Source: Flavobacterium sp. Root901 (GTDB lineage: Bacteria > Bacteroidota > Bacteroidia > Flavobacteriales > Flavobacteriaceae). From it: a stretch of 64,000 nucleotides of DNA. The notes below the pieces were generated by a model, which saw nothing but the letters and a program-made list of their open reading frames with translations, was not told the DNA's origin and searched no databases. Location: NCBI RefSeq assembly GCF_001429765.1, contig NZ_LMJB01000007.1:246780-310779 (forward strand), in the 5' to 3' direction. This document shows, piece by piece, positions 52,633-62,534 of the stretch (its first letter is position 1; each line of letters starts with the position of its first letter). The position numbers were made by a program, and so were the translations under genes.

Positions 52633-55053
52633 ATGAAGAATTCCCTGTATCAACACAATACATTTTCAATTTTTGCGCTTTTTGTTTTTTTTCAGATTTG
52701 TCTGAGCAGCAGTTTTGCTCAGACAAAGATGAATATTAATGACAATTGGCTTTATCTTGAAAATCATACTTCAAATCTCAGTGAAGCACAAAAAGCCACA
52801 AACTGGATTACTTTAAATCTGCCGCACACCTGGAACGCCGAAGATGCAACCGATTTATATCCGGGCTACCGACGCGATGCAAGCTGGTATCAAAAAAAAA
52901 TAAATATTTCGAATATTGATAAAAACAAAGTTTACAGTTTATATTTTGAAGGTTCAAATGTTACGACCAAAGTGTATGTGAATGGAAAAGAAGCCGGCGG
53001 CCATATTGGCGGTTATATTGGTTTTTCCATAGACATTACAAACTTTATTACAGAAGGAAACAATGATATTTTTGTTCGCGTAGACAACAGTTATGACATT
53101 GAAATTATTCCGTCTCAAAAAAGTGATTTTTTTATTTACGGAGGAATTACGCGCGATGTCTGGCTGGTTTCAAAATACAAAAATCATATTGAAAGCCTGA
53201 GAATAACAACTCCTGAAGTTTCGGCAAAAAAAGCTTCTGTACAAATTATTTCTTCTTTTGTAAATGCCGATAATTCAAAAGACTTATCCTTAACCGTAAC
53301 TTTAAAAAATCCGAAAGGAAAAAAAATAGCGAGTAAAAAGATTTCTGTTTTAGACAAAACTGCAGTAATTAGTTTTGAAAACATCAAAAATCCGGAACTT
53401 TGGGATACCGACAATCCAAATTTATATAGGATAACAGCCGTTTTATCAGAAAAAAACCAAATTAGGGACAGCGTTTCTGAAAAAACAGGTTTCAGATGGT
53501 TTGAGTTTAAAGATCACGGGCCTTTTTATTTAAACGGAAAACGCTTATTGATTCGCGGCACACATCGTCATGAAGAACAAGCCGGAGTTGGCGCTGCAAT
53601 GAGCAACGAACAGCATTGGGCAGACATGAAATCCATTAAAAATATGGGTGCCAATTTTGTTCGCTTAGCCCATTATCCGCAGGATCCTGAAGTTTATAAA
53701 GCCTGCGATGAACTCGGACTTTTGGTTTGGGACGAACTGCCCTGGTGCCGCGGCGGAATTGGCGATGAACTCTGGCAGACGAATACTAAAAACATGCTCA
53801 GGGAAATCATCAATCAAAATTACAATCATCCAAGTATTATAATCTGGTCGCTTGGAAACGAAATGAACTGGCTTCCTGATTTTCCTGATGGAGACAATAC
53901 CGAAAAAACAAATGTCTTTTTAACTGAATTAAATGACATTGCCCACAAACTGGATCCAAACAGAAAAACAGCAATTAGAAAATATTATGAAGGTTCTCAT
54001 ATTGTAGATGTCTTCTCCCCTTCTATCTGGTCTGGCTGGTATTCCGGAAGTTACAAAAGCTATCAAAAAGCAATTGATGTTTACAAAAAAGAATACAAAC
54101 ACTTCATTCATGCCGAATATGGCGGAGACAGTCATGTTGGGCGCCACAGCGAAAATCCGGTAACAGGAGAAAATGTTATAAAAGCAGAAGGCTGGGAAGA
54201 AGCAATTGTACAGACGAAAGTAGCCAATATTGCCCAAATTGGTGACTGGAGCGAAAATTATATCGTTGATTTATTTGACTGGCATCTGCATATATCAGAG
54301 AATGATCCGGAGTTCGTGGGGAATGTTCAATGGGCATTTAAGGATTTTGCAACGCCTTTACGTCCGGAAGATGATATTCCGTACATGAACCAAAAAGGAC
54401 TCGTAGACCGAAACGGAAACCCTAAAGATGCGTATTATGTTTTTAAAAGTTACTGGTCAAAAGAACCGTTTACCTATATCGAATCGCATACGTGGACACA
54501 AAGACAGGGACCTGAAAATTTGCCAAGAACAATAAGCGTATTTAGTAATTGTGAGAAGGTTACGTTATTTCATGACGGAAAATCTCTTGGAGAAAAACAA
54601 AGAAATCTTTCGCTATATCCTGCAAATGGTTTAACTTGGGATGTTAATTTTAGAAAAGGAGATAATATTTTACTTGCAATTGGTAAAGATAAAAACGGCA
54701 GAACTGTTTCTGATACTCTAAAAGTTAATTATCGCTTTTCGAAAAACGATACGGCTTCGTCTTTGCAATTATCCTCAGAAAAATTAAAAAATGGACATTA
54801 TCTGATTACAGCAATTGCAATTGACAATAACAATTTACGCTGTCTGGATTATGAAGAAAATGTTTATTTTCAATGTTTGAAAGGCGGAAAAACGTTGAAA
54901 AATCAAGGCACACCAACTGGAAGCGAATCGATAAAAATGGCAAACGGAAAAGCATCGATTGAAGTTATTCCGGATGGTTCCGGCAGTCCGATTGAAATGA
55001 CCGCGCTAAACCAGAGTTTTAAAGGAGAATATTTAAAAATCCCGGTTAACTAA
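52633..55053 (+). CDS. Exported GH2 glycosidase (beta-galactosidase/beta-glucuronidase type)
   Basis: The protein has 806 residues with a signal peptide ending near SSSFAQ. Domains in order are a sugar-binding jelly roll (LPHTWNAED, GGHIGGYIGFSIDIT), an Ig-like domain, a TIM barrel with RGTHRHEEQAG, the acid/base Glu410 in WSLGNEMNW and the nucleophile Glu495 in HAEYGGDS. An extra C-terminal Ig-like domain resembles DUF4982. The GH2 sequence does not fix the sugar, but the GH88 and uronate genes suggest a beta-linked galactose or glucuronate in a uronate-containing glycan. The second GH2 gene follows 70 bases later. Confidence 0.93.
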   Translation: MKNSLYQHNTFSIFALFVFFQICLSSSFAQTKMNINDNWLYLENHTSNLSEAQKATNWITLNLPHTWNAEDATDLYPGYRRDASWYQKKINISNIDKNKVYSLYFEGSNVTTKVYVNGKEAGGHIGGYIGFSIDITNFITEGNNDIFVRVDNSYDIEIIPSQKSDFFIYGGITRDVWLVSKYKNHIESLRITTPEVSAKKASVQIISSFVNADNSKDLSLTVTLKNPKGKKIASKKISVLDKTAVISFENIKNPELWDTDNPNLYRITAVLSEKNQIRDSVSEKTGFRWFEFKDHGPFYLNGKRLLIRGTHRHEEQAGVGAAMSNEQHWADMKSIKNMGANFVRLAHYPQDPEVYKACDELGLLVWDELPWCRGGIGDELWQTNTKNMLREIINQNYNHPSIIIWSLGNEMNWLPDFPDGDNTEKTNVFLTELNDIAHKLDPNRKTAIRKYYEGSHIVDVFSPSIWSGWYSGSYKSYQKAIDVYKKEYKHFIHAEYGGDSHVGRHSENPVTGENVIKAEGWEEAIVQTKVANIAQIGDWSENYIVDLFDWHLHISENDPEFVGNVQWAFKDFATPLRPEDDIPYMNQKGLVDRNGNPKDAYYVFKSYWSKEPFTYIESHTWTQRQGPENLPRTISVFSNCEKVTLFHDGKSLGEKQRNLSLYPANGLTWDVNFRKGDNILLAIGKDKNGRTVSDTLKVNYRFSKNDTASSLQLSSEKLKNGHYLITAIAIDNNNLRCLDYEENVYFQCLKGGKTLKNQGTPTGSESIKMANGKASIEVIPDGSGSPIEMTALNQSFKGEYLKIPVN

Positions 55054-55123
55054 AAAAGCGCGTTGTTTGATTATGAAGCATTCTTTGCAATTAAAAATGA
55101 ATATAAAAAACAAAATATAAAAA

Positions 55124-56938
55124 ATGAAAAAAATCCTGACATTACTATTCCTGACAACCTTTTTTGCCGGACAGGCACAAGGCTTAATCTCAAATGTTCC
55201 AAACCGAAATACAACTTCTTTAAACGGAGTGTGGAATTACATTGTGGACCCTTATGAAACTGGTTATTACAGTTTTCACCATGATGTTTACGACAAACAG
55301 GAAAAAGCTCCAAAAGCAGCATATTATAGTAATTATCATGCCCAAAACAAACAGGAACTGGTAGAATACGATTTTGATAAATCTCCAAAAATTAATATTC
55401 CGGGCGACTGGACATCGCAGGTTCCGGAATTGAAATATTACGAAGGGACAGTTTGGTTCAAAAAATCTTTCGATTATAATCTAAAAGAAAACAAACGCCT
55501 TTTTGTCTATTTGGGAGCAATCAATTACAAAGCCGATGTTTATTTAAACGGAAAGAAATTAGGACATCATGAAGGTGGTTTTACGCCATTCAATTACGAA
55601 GTAACTTCGATTGTACAGCCAAAAGACAATTATTTGGTCATAAAAGTTGACAATACACGTCATAAAGAAGATGTTCCAACTATTAATACCGATTGGTGGA
55701 ATTACGGCGGTATTACGCGTGACGTTACTTTAATTGAAGAAGATGCTTCGTTTGTTGAAGATTATACCATACAGTTAAAAAAGAATAACAATGCCTTAAT
55801 ATCAGGTTTTATTAAAGTTAATAATCTAAATCCGGCTCAAAATCAGGCTTCGGTTTCGATTCCGGAATTAAAAATCAATTACAAAGGAAAAATTGGTGCT
55901 GACGGAATTTTAAATTTTGAAATTCCAGCCAAAAAGATTTCCTACTGGGCTCCGGAAAACCCAAAATTATATGATGTTACTATCGATTTTAACGGACAAA
56001 AATTAAACGATAAAATTGGTTTCAGAACTATTGAAACAAAAGAAGATAAAATTTTATTAAACGGAAAACCTATATTTTTAAGAGGAATTTCTATTCACGA
56101 AGAAAATGCAAAAGGCGGACGTGCTAATTCTCAGGAAGATGCTCTGCGTTTATTAAACTGGGCAAAAGAACTGGGCTGTAATTATGTTAGATTAGCACAT
56201 TATCCTCATAATGAAAACATTATCAGAGAAGCAGACAAAATGGGATTAATGGTTTGGGAAGAGATTCCGGTTTACTGGACTGTTGAATTCACTAATAAAA
56301 ATACCTATCAAAATGCCGAAGATCAATTGACAGCCGCCATAACAAGAGATAAAAACAGAGCTTGTATTGTGATTTGGTCAATGGCAAATGAAACACCAAT
56401 TTCTGATGCGCGAAATGCCTTTATTAAAAAATTAGTCGATCATACTAAAACTTTAGACAACACAAGACTGATTAGTGCAGCTTTATTAACCCAAAGTGAT
56501 GCAGAAGGATTTGGAACCATAAATGATGCAATTGGTGATTATTTAGATATTATTTCTTTTAATCAATATTTAGGCTGGTATGGCGGAAAACTGGAAGATG
56601 CTGAGAAAATCTTATGGAAAACCAAATACAATAAACCTGTAATTGTTTCTGAATTTGGAGGTGATGCCAAACAAGGATTACATGGAGAAAAAAACGAACG
56701 CTGGACAGAGGAATTTCAGGAATATCTTTATATCCAAAACTTAAAAATGATTGAAAAAATCCCGCATTTAAGCGGTTTAAGTCCGTGGATTTTAGTTGAT
56801 TTCAGATCGCCAAGAAGGCTACTTCCAGGAATTCAGGATGAATATAACCGTAAAGGATTAATCTCAAACGACGGAAATAAAAAGAAAGCTTTTTATATCA
56901 TGCAGAATTGGTATGCAAAGAAGAAACAAGAAAATTAA
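55124..56938 (+). CDS. Exported GH2 beta-glucuronidase-like glycosidase
   Basis: The 604-residue protein has a signal peptide (ILTLLFLTTFFAGQAQ). It has the compact three-domain layout of beta-glucuronidases: INIPGDWTSQV, LGAINYKADVYLNGKKLG, WWNYGGITRDV, RGISIHEEN, acid/base Glu423 in WSMANETP and nucleophile Glu510 in VIVSEFGGD. The shorter length and SEFGGD agree with beta-glucuronidase rather than beta-galactosidase. It is the last gene of the uronate locus, followed by two REP-like palindromes. It likely frees glucuronate that enters the mannonate route. Confidence 0.9.
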   Translation: MKKILTLLFLTTFFAGQAQGLISNVPNRNTTSLNGVWNYIVDPYETGYYSFHHDVYDKQEKAPKAAYYSNYHAQNKQELVEYDFDKSPKINIPGDWTSQVPELKYYEGTVWFKKSFDYNLKENKRLFVYLGAINYKADVYLNGKKLGHHEGGFTPFNYEVTSIVQPKDNYLVIKVDNTRHKEDVPTINTDWWNYGGITRDVTLIEEDASFVEDYTIQLKKNNNALISGFIKVNNLNPAQNQASVSIPELKINYKGKIGADGILNFEIPAKKISYWAPENPKLYDVTIDFNGQKLNDKIGFRTIETKEDKILLNGKPIFLRGISIHEENAKGGRANSQEDALRLLNWAKELGCNYVRLAHYPHNENIIREADKMGLMVWEEIPVYWTVEFTNKNTYQNAEDQLTAAITRDKNRACIVIWSMANETPISDARNAFIKKLVDHTKTLDNTRLISAALLTQSDAEGFGTINDAIGDYLDIISFNQYLGWYGGKLEDAEKILWKTKYNKPVIVSEFGGDAKQGLHGEKNERWTEEFQEYLYIQNLKMIEKIPHLSGLSPWILVDFRSPRRLLPGIQDEYNRKGLISNDGNKKKAFYIMQNWYAKKKQEN

Positions 56939-56997
56939 AATCATTCTTTAGCCTCAGATAACTTGATCATGTTTTCAACTTAATACAACATATATCT

Positions 56998-57072
56998 GTA
57001 GAGACGCACTGCAGTGCGTCTACGTCACGTATATTTCAACATGTTAGACGCACTGCAGTGCGTGTCTCTACG
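56998..57072. repeat. Inverted pair of REP-like palindromes
   Basis: Two copies with core GACGCACTGCAGTGCGTC lie at 56998-57023 and, with a slightly longer arm (GTGTCTC), at 57045-57072, in opposite orientation. Their sequence is the same as that of the group at 2534-2689, about 54 kb away. They lie between the GH2 gene and the DUF2911 gene; the 258-base gap holds no other feature I can name. Confidence 0.85.
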
Positions 57073-57196
57073 GTAATAAAATGACAAAAAAGAATAAACG
57101 CCATTAGCAATTCATTAACAAAAAACAGGCTGTAAATTATATGATTTTTCTTCATTATTAACTTACTTTGTAGTAAAACCTAAAAATTGTAATCCT

Positions 57197-57760
57197 ATGA
57201 AAAAATTATGTTTATTAGCAGTAGTTTTATTTGCTGCTATTTCAGTTCAGGCTCAGGATGTAGTCAAATTTGCTCCGTTAGATGCCAGTCCTGTTGATAT
57301 TTCTTATTTCCCAAATAAAGCGGTTAAATTCAAAAAAACAGACAATCCAAATCCGGTTATTAAAGTTGTTTATTCCAGACCTTCAGTAAAAGGAAGAACT
57401 ATTTTTGGAGATTTAACTAAGTTTGGGGAAGTCTGGAGAGTTGGCGCTAATGAAAACACTGAAATCAAATTTTACAAAGCAGTAACAATTGATGGCAAAA
57501 ACATTCCAGCTGGAACTTACAGCTTATTTGCTATTCCTGAAAAAGATAAATGGACAATTATTATCAATAAGGAACTGGATTTATGGGGTGCTTATCCTTA
57601 TGATGAAAGTAAAGATATTGTGAGAGTTTCTGTTCCTGTAAAACCGGTTTCTACTGTAATCGAAGCTTTGTCAATTGCTTTTACAGCACAAGGCAATATA
57701 GCTAATCTAGTTATTGGATGGGATAAAACAACTGTTGAGCTTCCAATTACGGTTAAATAA
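57197..57760 (+). CDS. Exported DUF2911-family protein
   Basis: The 187-residue protein has a signal peptide (LAVVLFAAISVQAQ). The mature part contains VYSRPSVKGRTIFGDL, GEVWRVGANENTEIKF, IPAGTYSLFAIP and WTIIINKELDLWGAY, the hallmark run of DUF2911 proteins, which are common in Bacteroidota. It forms a beta sandwich of unknown function in the periplasm. A terminator follows, so it is probably transcribed alone. Confidence 0.92.
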   Translation: MKKLCLLAVVLFAAISVQAQDVVKFAPLDASPVDISYFPNKAVKFKKTDNPNPVIKVVYSRPSVKGRTIFGDLTKFGEVWRVGANENTEIKFYKAVTIDGKNIPAGTYSLFAIPEKDKWTIIINKELDLWGAYPYDESKDIVRVSVPVKPVSTVIEALSIAFTAQGNIANLVIGWDKTTVELPITVK

Positions 57761-57785
57761 TTGTTTACGATTATAAACTACATAC

Positions 57786-57823
57786 AAAGAGACACTAATT
57801 TAAGTTAAGTGTCTCTTTTTTTT
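57786..57823 (+). terminator. Terminator after the DUF2911 gene
   Basis: AAAGAGACACT and AGTGTCTCTTT pair around AATTTAAGTTA, and eight T follow. It lies 26 bases past the stop at 57760. Confidence 0.9.
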
Positions 57824-57883
57824 GCTTTTATTTGAGTCAATTATACCATAACTAACTATTAACTAACTAACCACAACAAAAGA

Positions 57884-59287
57884 ATGAAAAAAAACATCTT
57901 ATTATTATTGTTTTTATTGCCCGCTCTCTGCGGCTATTCCCAGCAAAAATTTAAAATCACATACGAACAATTAAAGGAGTACGAAGGTATTTATGAATAT
58001 GAAAATAATACCACACTCCAAATTGCCGCATCGCCAAAAGATACTATTTTATATGCTATAATCAATGAAAGCAAGTATTCATTAAAACCTCAGGAAAAAG
58101 ATATTTTCCTGAATATGTCAAAAGAAAAAGTAACTTTTATCAGAAATAATACTGCAGCGATTACAGGTTATACCGCTGATGGAAAAACCTTCAAATTGAT
58201 TAGCAAAAAAGTCTTTTTCCCACAAGAAATCTGGTATCCAAGGCTTAATGCTTCTAAAGATTATAAATATGTATATCAGCAGCCTAAAAAAGATCTTGAT
58301 GGTTTAATAACTGGAAATCTTGATCAGTCTGGTCTGGACAAAGCATTATTAAATGAAATGATGCGAAAAATTGTTGATGGCACTTATCCTAATGTACACA
58401 GCGTTTTAATTATTAAAGATGGAAAACTGGTTTTCGAAGAATACTTTTATGAGTACAACAAAACCAAACTTCATGAAATTCGTTCGGCTACAAAAAGTTT
58501 TGTCTCGGCACTTACAGGAATTGCTATAGATAAGGGATTTATCAAAAGTAAAAATGAAACGGTACTTTCTTATTTTCCTGATTATACGTTTAAAAACCTT
58601 ACTTCAGACAAAAGGCAGATTACGATTGAAAATCTTTTAACCAATCAAAGCGGGCTTGATTGTGATGTGAGCAATCCAAAGTCTGTTGGGAATGAAACTA
58701 CTATGAACTATTCTAATGACTGGATACAATTTATACTAGATCTTCCGATGACTGATGTACCGGGCGGCAAAGGAATGTATTGTTCTGGAAATCCTATAAC
58801 ATTAGGAAAAATTATTGAACGGGCAACAAAAATGCCTTTACCTGAATTTGCTAAACAGACTCTTTTTAAAGATTTAGGCATTAAAAATTTTAAATGGAAT
58901 TTTAAACCCGATGCATCAAGTGCCGAAACTTTTTGTCAGCTGTATTTGAATTCAAGAGATATGGCAAAATTAGGAATGCTGTATCTTAATAAAGGTCTTT
59001 GGAACGGGAAACAAGTAATATCTAAAGATTGGGTTCAGGAATCTTTAACGAAACATTCTGTTGTTCAAGGTGTGAATTATGGTTATTTATGGTGGATAAA
59101 ATACCTGAATGTTGATGGTGTTCGATATAACGGAAAAGCTGCACAAGGTAATGGGGGCCAAAAAATTTACATTTGGGAAGACCAAAATATGATAACTGTT
59201 ATTACAGGCGGAAATTATAACTCACAATCACCAAGCGATGAATTGATTCAAAAATATATTCTTCCTTCTTTTAATAAAAAACAGTAA
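57884..59287 (+). CDS. Exported class-C beta-lactamase-like serine hydrolase
   Basis: The 467-residue protein has a signal peptide (LLLLFLLPALCGYSQ). A small N-terminal beta domain (about 25-120) comes before the serine hydrolase fold. The SxxK motif is SATKS (Ser201, Lys204), with LLTNQSGLDCD after it and KAAQGNGGQKIY in the place of the KTG-box segment. Such proteins are esterases, D-aminopeptidases or penicillin-binding-like enzymes rather than true beta-lactamases. It has the same ACTAACTAACCACAA leader as the gene at 40372. No operon partner is evident. Confidence 0.85.
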   Translation: MKKNILLLLFLLPALCGYSQQKFKITYEQLKEYEGIYEYENNTTLQIAASPKDTILYAIINESKYSLKPQEKDIFLNMSKEKVTFIRNNTAAITGYTADGKTFKLISKKVFFPQEIWYPRLNASKDYKYVYQQPKKDLDGLITGNLDQSGLDKALLNEMMRKIVDGTYPNVHSVLIIKDGKLVFEEYFYEYNKTKLHEIRSATKSFVSALTGIAIDKGFIKSKNETVLSYFPDYTFKNLTSDKRQITIENLLTNQSGLDCDVSNPKSVGNETTMNYSNDWIQFILDLPMTDVPGGKGMYCSGNPITLGKIIERATKMPLPEFAKQTLFKDLGIKNFKWNFKPDASSAETFCQLYLNSRDMAKLGMLYLNKGLWNGKQVISKDWVQESLTKHSVVQGVNYGYLWWIKYLNVDGVRYNGKAAQGNGGQKIYIWEDQNMITVITGGNYNSQSPSDELIQKYILPSFNKKQ

Positions 59288-59292
59288 TGAAA

Positions 59293-59352
59293 TATTAGTT
59301 GTAAATGGTTAATTGTAAATTTTAGCTGGTAATTAACCATTTACAACTAATA
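59293..59352. terminator. Inverted repeat between convergent genes
   Basis: TATTAGTTGTAAATGGTT and AACCATTTACAACTAATA are perfect inverted copies (extended by AATT) with a loop of about 16 bases, between the stops at 59287 and 59354. It lacks a clear T tract but can form a strong stem in either transcript. Confidence 0.75.
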
Positions 59353-59353
59353 A

Positions 59354-61546
59354 TTAAACAATTATTTTATCCAGTGTAATTGGCAAATCTCGTACACGTT
59401 TTCCGGTTGCATTAAAAACAGCATTTGCAATTGCTGGAGCCATGCCTACCAAAGCCGTTTCACCAAGACCTTTTGTTCCCATCGGGTTGCTGATTGGGTC
59501 TTTTTTATTGACAAAGAAAACTTCCTGTTTTTCAATATCGGCATTTACGGGAACATGATAATCGGCAAAATTGTTATTGATTGGACGTCCAAAACGATGA
59601 TCTATTTCCAAAGCTTCCATTAATCCCATTCCGATTCCTCCTACTGCACCGCCATACATTTGTCCGGCAGAAGTTTTCTGGCTGATAACCGTTCCGATAT
59701 CGGCACAGGAAACAACATGCGCCAATCGTATTTTACCCAAATTCGGATTCACCAATACTTTTACAAAATGTACAGAAAAAGAATAAATAGAATATTTCTT
59801 CGCTTCTTCTGCCGCTTTTGATTGATTTTCGACTTCTAATCCTTCTAATTTATTTGTACTGAGTAAAGAAGTTAAAGCAACCGTTTTAGAATTATCATTT
59901 TTGGCAGAAATTATTCCATTTGAAAAACTCAAATCCGTAACAGGAATTCCTTTAAAAGATGGATTTTCTGCTGCTAATCCTAATACTTTACTTATCAATA
60001 AACCGCAGGCATCGTGCACTGCAGAACCTACAGAAGAAGTTGTCGCAGATCCGCCTTGTGTTGGTCCTTTCGGGAGTCCGCTTTTTCCCATTTCAATAAT
60101 AACATTTTCAACTGGTAAACCTGTTATTTCGGCACCAATTGCTGTCATCATTGTTGCAGTTCCGGGTCCCATATCGTTTACGCTGCATTGCAAGACCAAA
60201 TTTCCGTCTGGTAAAAATTTTGCTTTTACCGAAGTAGGGCTTCTGTAACAGCCAAAAGTTCCCGTTCCCATTCCGTAGCCTACAAGCCAGTTTCCTTCTT
60301 TAACAGATCCGGGTTCATTTTTACGATTTTTCCAGCCAATGCGTTCCATTCCGCCTTCGTAACATTCCAAAAGATATTTACTGCTCCATGGTTTATTTTG
60401 TTCCAAATCTTTCTCTGCATAATTCAGCTTTCGAAATTCAATTGGATCCATATTTAATTTATACGCCATTTCATCCATTGCAGATTCGAGCGCAAAAGAA
60501 CCCGTTGCTTCACCCGGACCGCGCATCCAGATCGGAGTACAGGTATCTAAAGGCACAATTCTGTAACGTGTTGAAACATTTTCGCAGTCATAAATAAATC
60601 GGGACATGTTTACGGTTCCTTCCATAAAATCTTCATAACTTGAAGTCATCGCCACGGCTTCATGAGTTAAACCAGTTAGTTTTCCGGCTTTTGTGGCACC
60701 TAATCCCATTTTTTGAATAGTATAAGGTCTAAAACCAACATTCGTAAACATCTGCTCGCGATGTAAAACTAATTTTACGGGACGATTTAATTTTTTGGCT
60801 CCTATTAATGCCGCAATTTCATACGGCCAGGTATGCAGTCCCATTCCAAATGCACCTCCAAGATACTCAGAGTGCACTTCTACATCTGCTGCAGGAACCC
60901 CAAAAACCTCAGCAACGCTTTTTCGTGTGCCTTCAACTCCTTGGCTTTTAGTATATAAAATGGGTTTATTTCCTTCCCATTTAGCGATGATGTTGGCCAA
61001 TTCCATTGGGTTATGAACTTCTGTCGGAATTGTATATTCTGTTTCTAAAACAACTTCTGCATTTTTATAACCGTCATGAATTCCACGATGGTAATCATTT
61101 CCTTTATCAGTTTCGACTTTTTTCTCTTTATCGGCAGCTTTTTTGAGTTCTGTTGAATGTTCTTCCTTAAAATAATCGGCTTTGATTAAACTCGCTGCAT
61201 ACTGCATACGCTCAAAAGTATCGGCAATAACCAATGCAATGGGCTGATCGTAATATAAAACCGAATCATCCTTAAAAATCTGCAGCGGCTGGCCAAAATT
61301 ATGTTTGTCTTTTGCTTTTTGATATCCAGCAGGTTTATCTACATTTAAGTGCGTAATAACCGCCAGAACTCCCGGCGCCCATTCTGCTTTTTTGGTATCG
61401 ATGGTTTTAATTCTTCCTTTCGCAATTGTACTTCCGACTAAACAAGCGTAAACCACACCAGGCGTTTTATATTCGGCAGAATAAGTTGCTGATCCTGTTA
61501 CTTTAGCAAATCCGTCAACTCTATTAATATTACTTGTCTTGCTCAT
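59354..61546 (-). CDS. Xanthine-oxidase-family aldehyde oxidoreductase, molybdenum-binding subunit (PaoC-like)
   Basis: The protein has 730 residues, the size of PaoC/YagR. It shows the small and large Moco domains: RVDGFAKVTGSATYSAEY, IADTFERMQYAA, EVHSEYLGGAFGMGL, PIWMRGPGEATGSFA, GTATMMTAIGAEI and GPTQGGSATTSSVGSA. The base glutamate lies in MGTKGLGETALVGMAP (about Glu696). These enzymes oxidise aldehydes or N-heterocycles in the periplasm. It follows the FAD-subunit gene by seven bases on the minus strand. It has no signal peptide of its own, so it should ride out with the Tat signal of the iron-sulfur subunit, as in the E. coli complex. Confidence 0.93.
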   Translation of the reverse strand: MSKTSNINRVDGFAKVTGSATYSAEYKTPGVVYACLVGSTIAKGRIKTIDTKKAEWAPGVLAVITHLNVDKPAGYQKAKDKHNFGQPLQIFKDDSVLYYDQPIALVIADTFERMQYAASLIKADYFKEEHSTELKKAADKEKKVETDKGNDYHRGIHDGYKNAEVVLETEYTIPTEVHNPMELANIIAKWEGNKPILYTKSQGVEGTRKSVAEVFGVPAADVEVHSEYLGGAFGMGLHTWPYEIAALIGAKKLNRPVKLVLHREQMFTNVGFRPYTIQKMGLGATKAGKLTGLTHEAVAMTSSYEDFMEGTVNMSRFIYDCENVSTRYRIVPLDTCTPIWMRGPGEATGSFALESAMDEMAYKLNMDPIEFRKLNYAEKDLEQNKPWSSKYLLECYEGGMERIGWKNRKNEPGSVKEGNWLVGYGMGTGTFGCYRSPTSVKAKFLPDGNLVLQCSVNDMGPGTATMMTAIGAEITGLPVENVIIEMGKSGLPKGPTQGGSATTSSVGSAVHDACGLLISKVLGLAAENPSFKGIPVTDLSFSNGIISAKNDNSKTVALTSLLSTNKLEGLEVENQSKAAEEAKKYSIYSFSVHFVKVLVNPNLGKIRLAHVVSCADIGTVISQKTSAGQMYGGAVGGIGMGLMEALEIDHRFGRPINNNFADYHVPVNADIEKQEVFFVNKKDPISNPMGTKGLGETALVGMAPAIANAVFNATGKRVRDLPITLDKIIV

Positions 61547-61553
61547 AATTCAA

Positions 61554-62534
61554 TTATTTTGATGCTGCTATTGTAAGTGCTTCTGTTATTGCATTTGGTG
61601 CCAATGTTAATTTAAAATCGTTGTCGCCATAACTTCTTGCACCTTTCATGGATAAATTTGCCGCTTGTTTAAAAATTTCTTCTGAAACTGTTTTTCCTTT
61701 CAAAAATTCTTCAGCTTCAGTTAATCTCCAGGGTTTATGTGCCACTCCGCCCATTGCGAGTCTGACATCATTAATAACATTATTTTTGAGATCTAATGCT
61801 GCTGCAACCGAAACTAATGCAAATGCATAACTCGTTCTGTCGCGAACTTTTAGATAATGAACATTTTTAGTAAAATTATTATCCGGAATTTCGATTGAAG
61901 TTATCAATTCTTTATTTTCCAAAGTATTGTCTTTCTCAGGCGTATTTCCCGGAAGACGATGAAAATCTGTAAATTTAATTTGTCTTTTGCCTTTTGGCCC
62001 TTCTACTAAAACATTGGCATCTAAAGCTGCTAATGCCACACACATATCACTTGGATGAACGGCAATACAACTATCTGAAGCACCAAAAATGGCATGCATT
62101 CTGTTTGCACCGCCAATAGCTCCGCAGCCGCTTTTTGGACTTCTTTTATTGCACGGCATATCGGTATTATAAAAATATGAACAGCGTGTTTTTTGAAGCA
62201 TATTTCCTCCAACCGTTGCCATATGGCGGATTTGCTGTGAAGCTCCCGCCGCTAAAGCCAAAGACAGTAAAGGATGCTTTTCTTTTATTGCAGCGTCTTC
62301 GGCAACCTGACTGTTTTTTGCCAATGCACCAATAGAAACTTTTCCGGTGAGAAATTCTATTTTGTTTAAATCTAATCCGTTGATGTCTATTAATTTATCC
62401 GGTGCAGTAACATTTTTTTTCATTAAATCAACCAGATTTGTTCCTCCGGCAATAAACATGGCCGAACTTTCTTTGCTGATATTACTTACTGCTGAACCTG
62501 ATGATAAGGCTCTGATTATTTGGAAATTTTTCAT
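61554..62534 (-). CDS. FAD-binding subunit of the molybdenum oxidoreductase (PaoB-like)
   Basis: The 326-residue protein has the FAD-binding loops MFIAGGTNLVDLMK and RHMATVGGNML. An insertion with four cysteines (KTRCSYFYNTDMPCNKRSPK, then SGCG and ASDSCIA) holds the extra [4Fe-4S] cluster described for PaoB and 4-hydroxybenzoyl-CoA reductase. The end of the upstream iron-sulfur gene overlaps its start by four bases (ATGA), so the two are translationally coupled. It passes electrons between the FeS subunit and the acceptor. Confidence 0.93.
   Translation of the reverse strand: MKNFQIIRALSSGSAVSNISKESSAMFIAGGTNLVDLMKKNVTAPDKLIDINGLDLNKIEFLTGKVSIGALAKNSQVAEDAAIKEKHPLLSLALAAGASQQIRHMATVGGNMLQKTRCSYFYNTDMPCNKRSPKSGCGAIGGANRMHAIFGASDSCIAVHPSDMCVALAALDANVLVEGPKGKRQIKFTDFHRLPGNTPEKDNTLENKELITSIEIPDNNFTKNVHYLKVRDRTSYAFALVSVAAALDLKNNVINDVRLAMGGVAHKPWRLTEAEEFLKGKTVSEEIFKQAANLSMKGARSYGDNDFKLTLAPNAITEALTIAASK

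Noticed and set aside
59901..60248. 115-codon plus-strand frame opposite the molybdenum subunit
   Set aside because: It lies fully inside the PaoC-like gene on the other strand, with no start context or family; a shadow.
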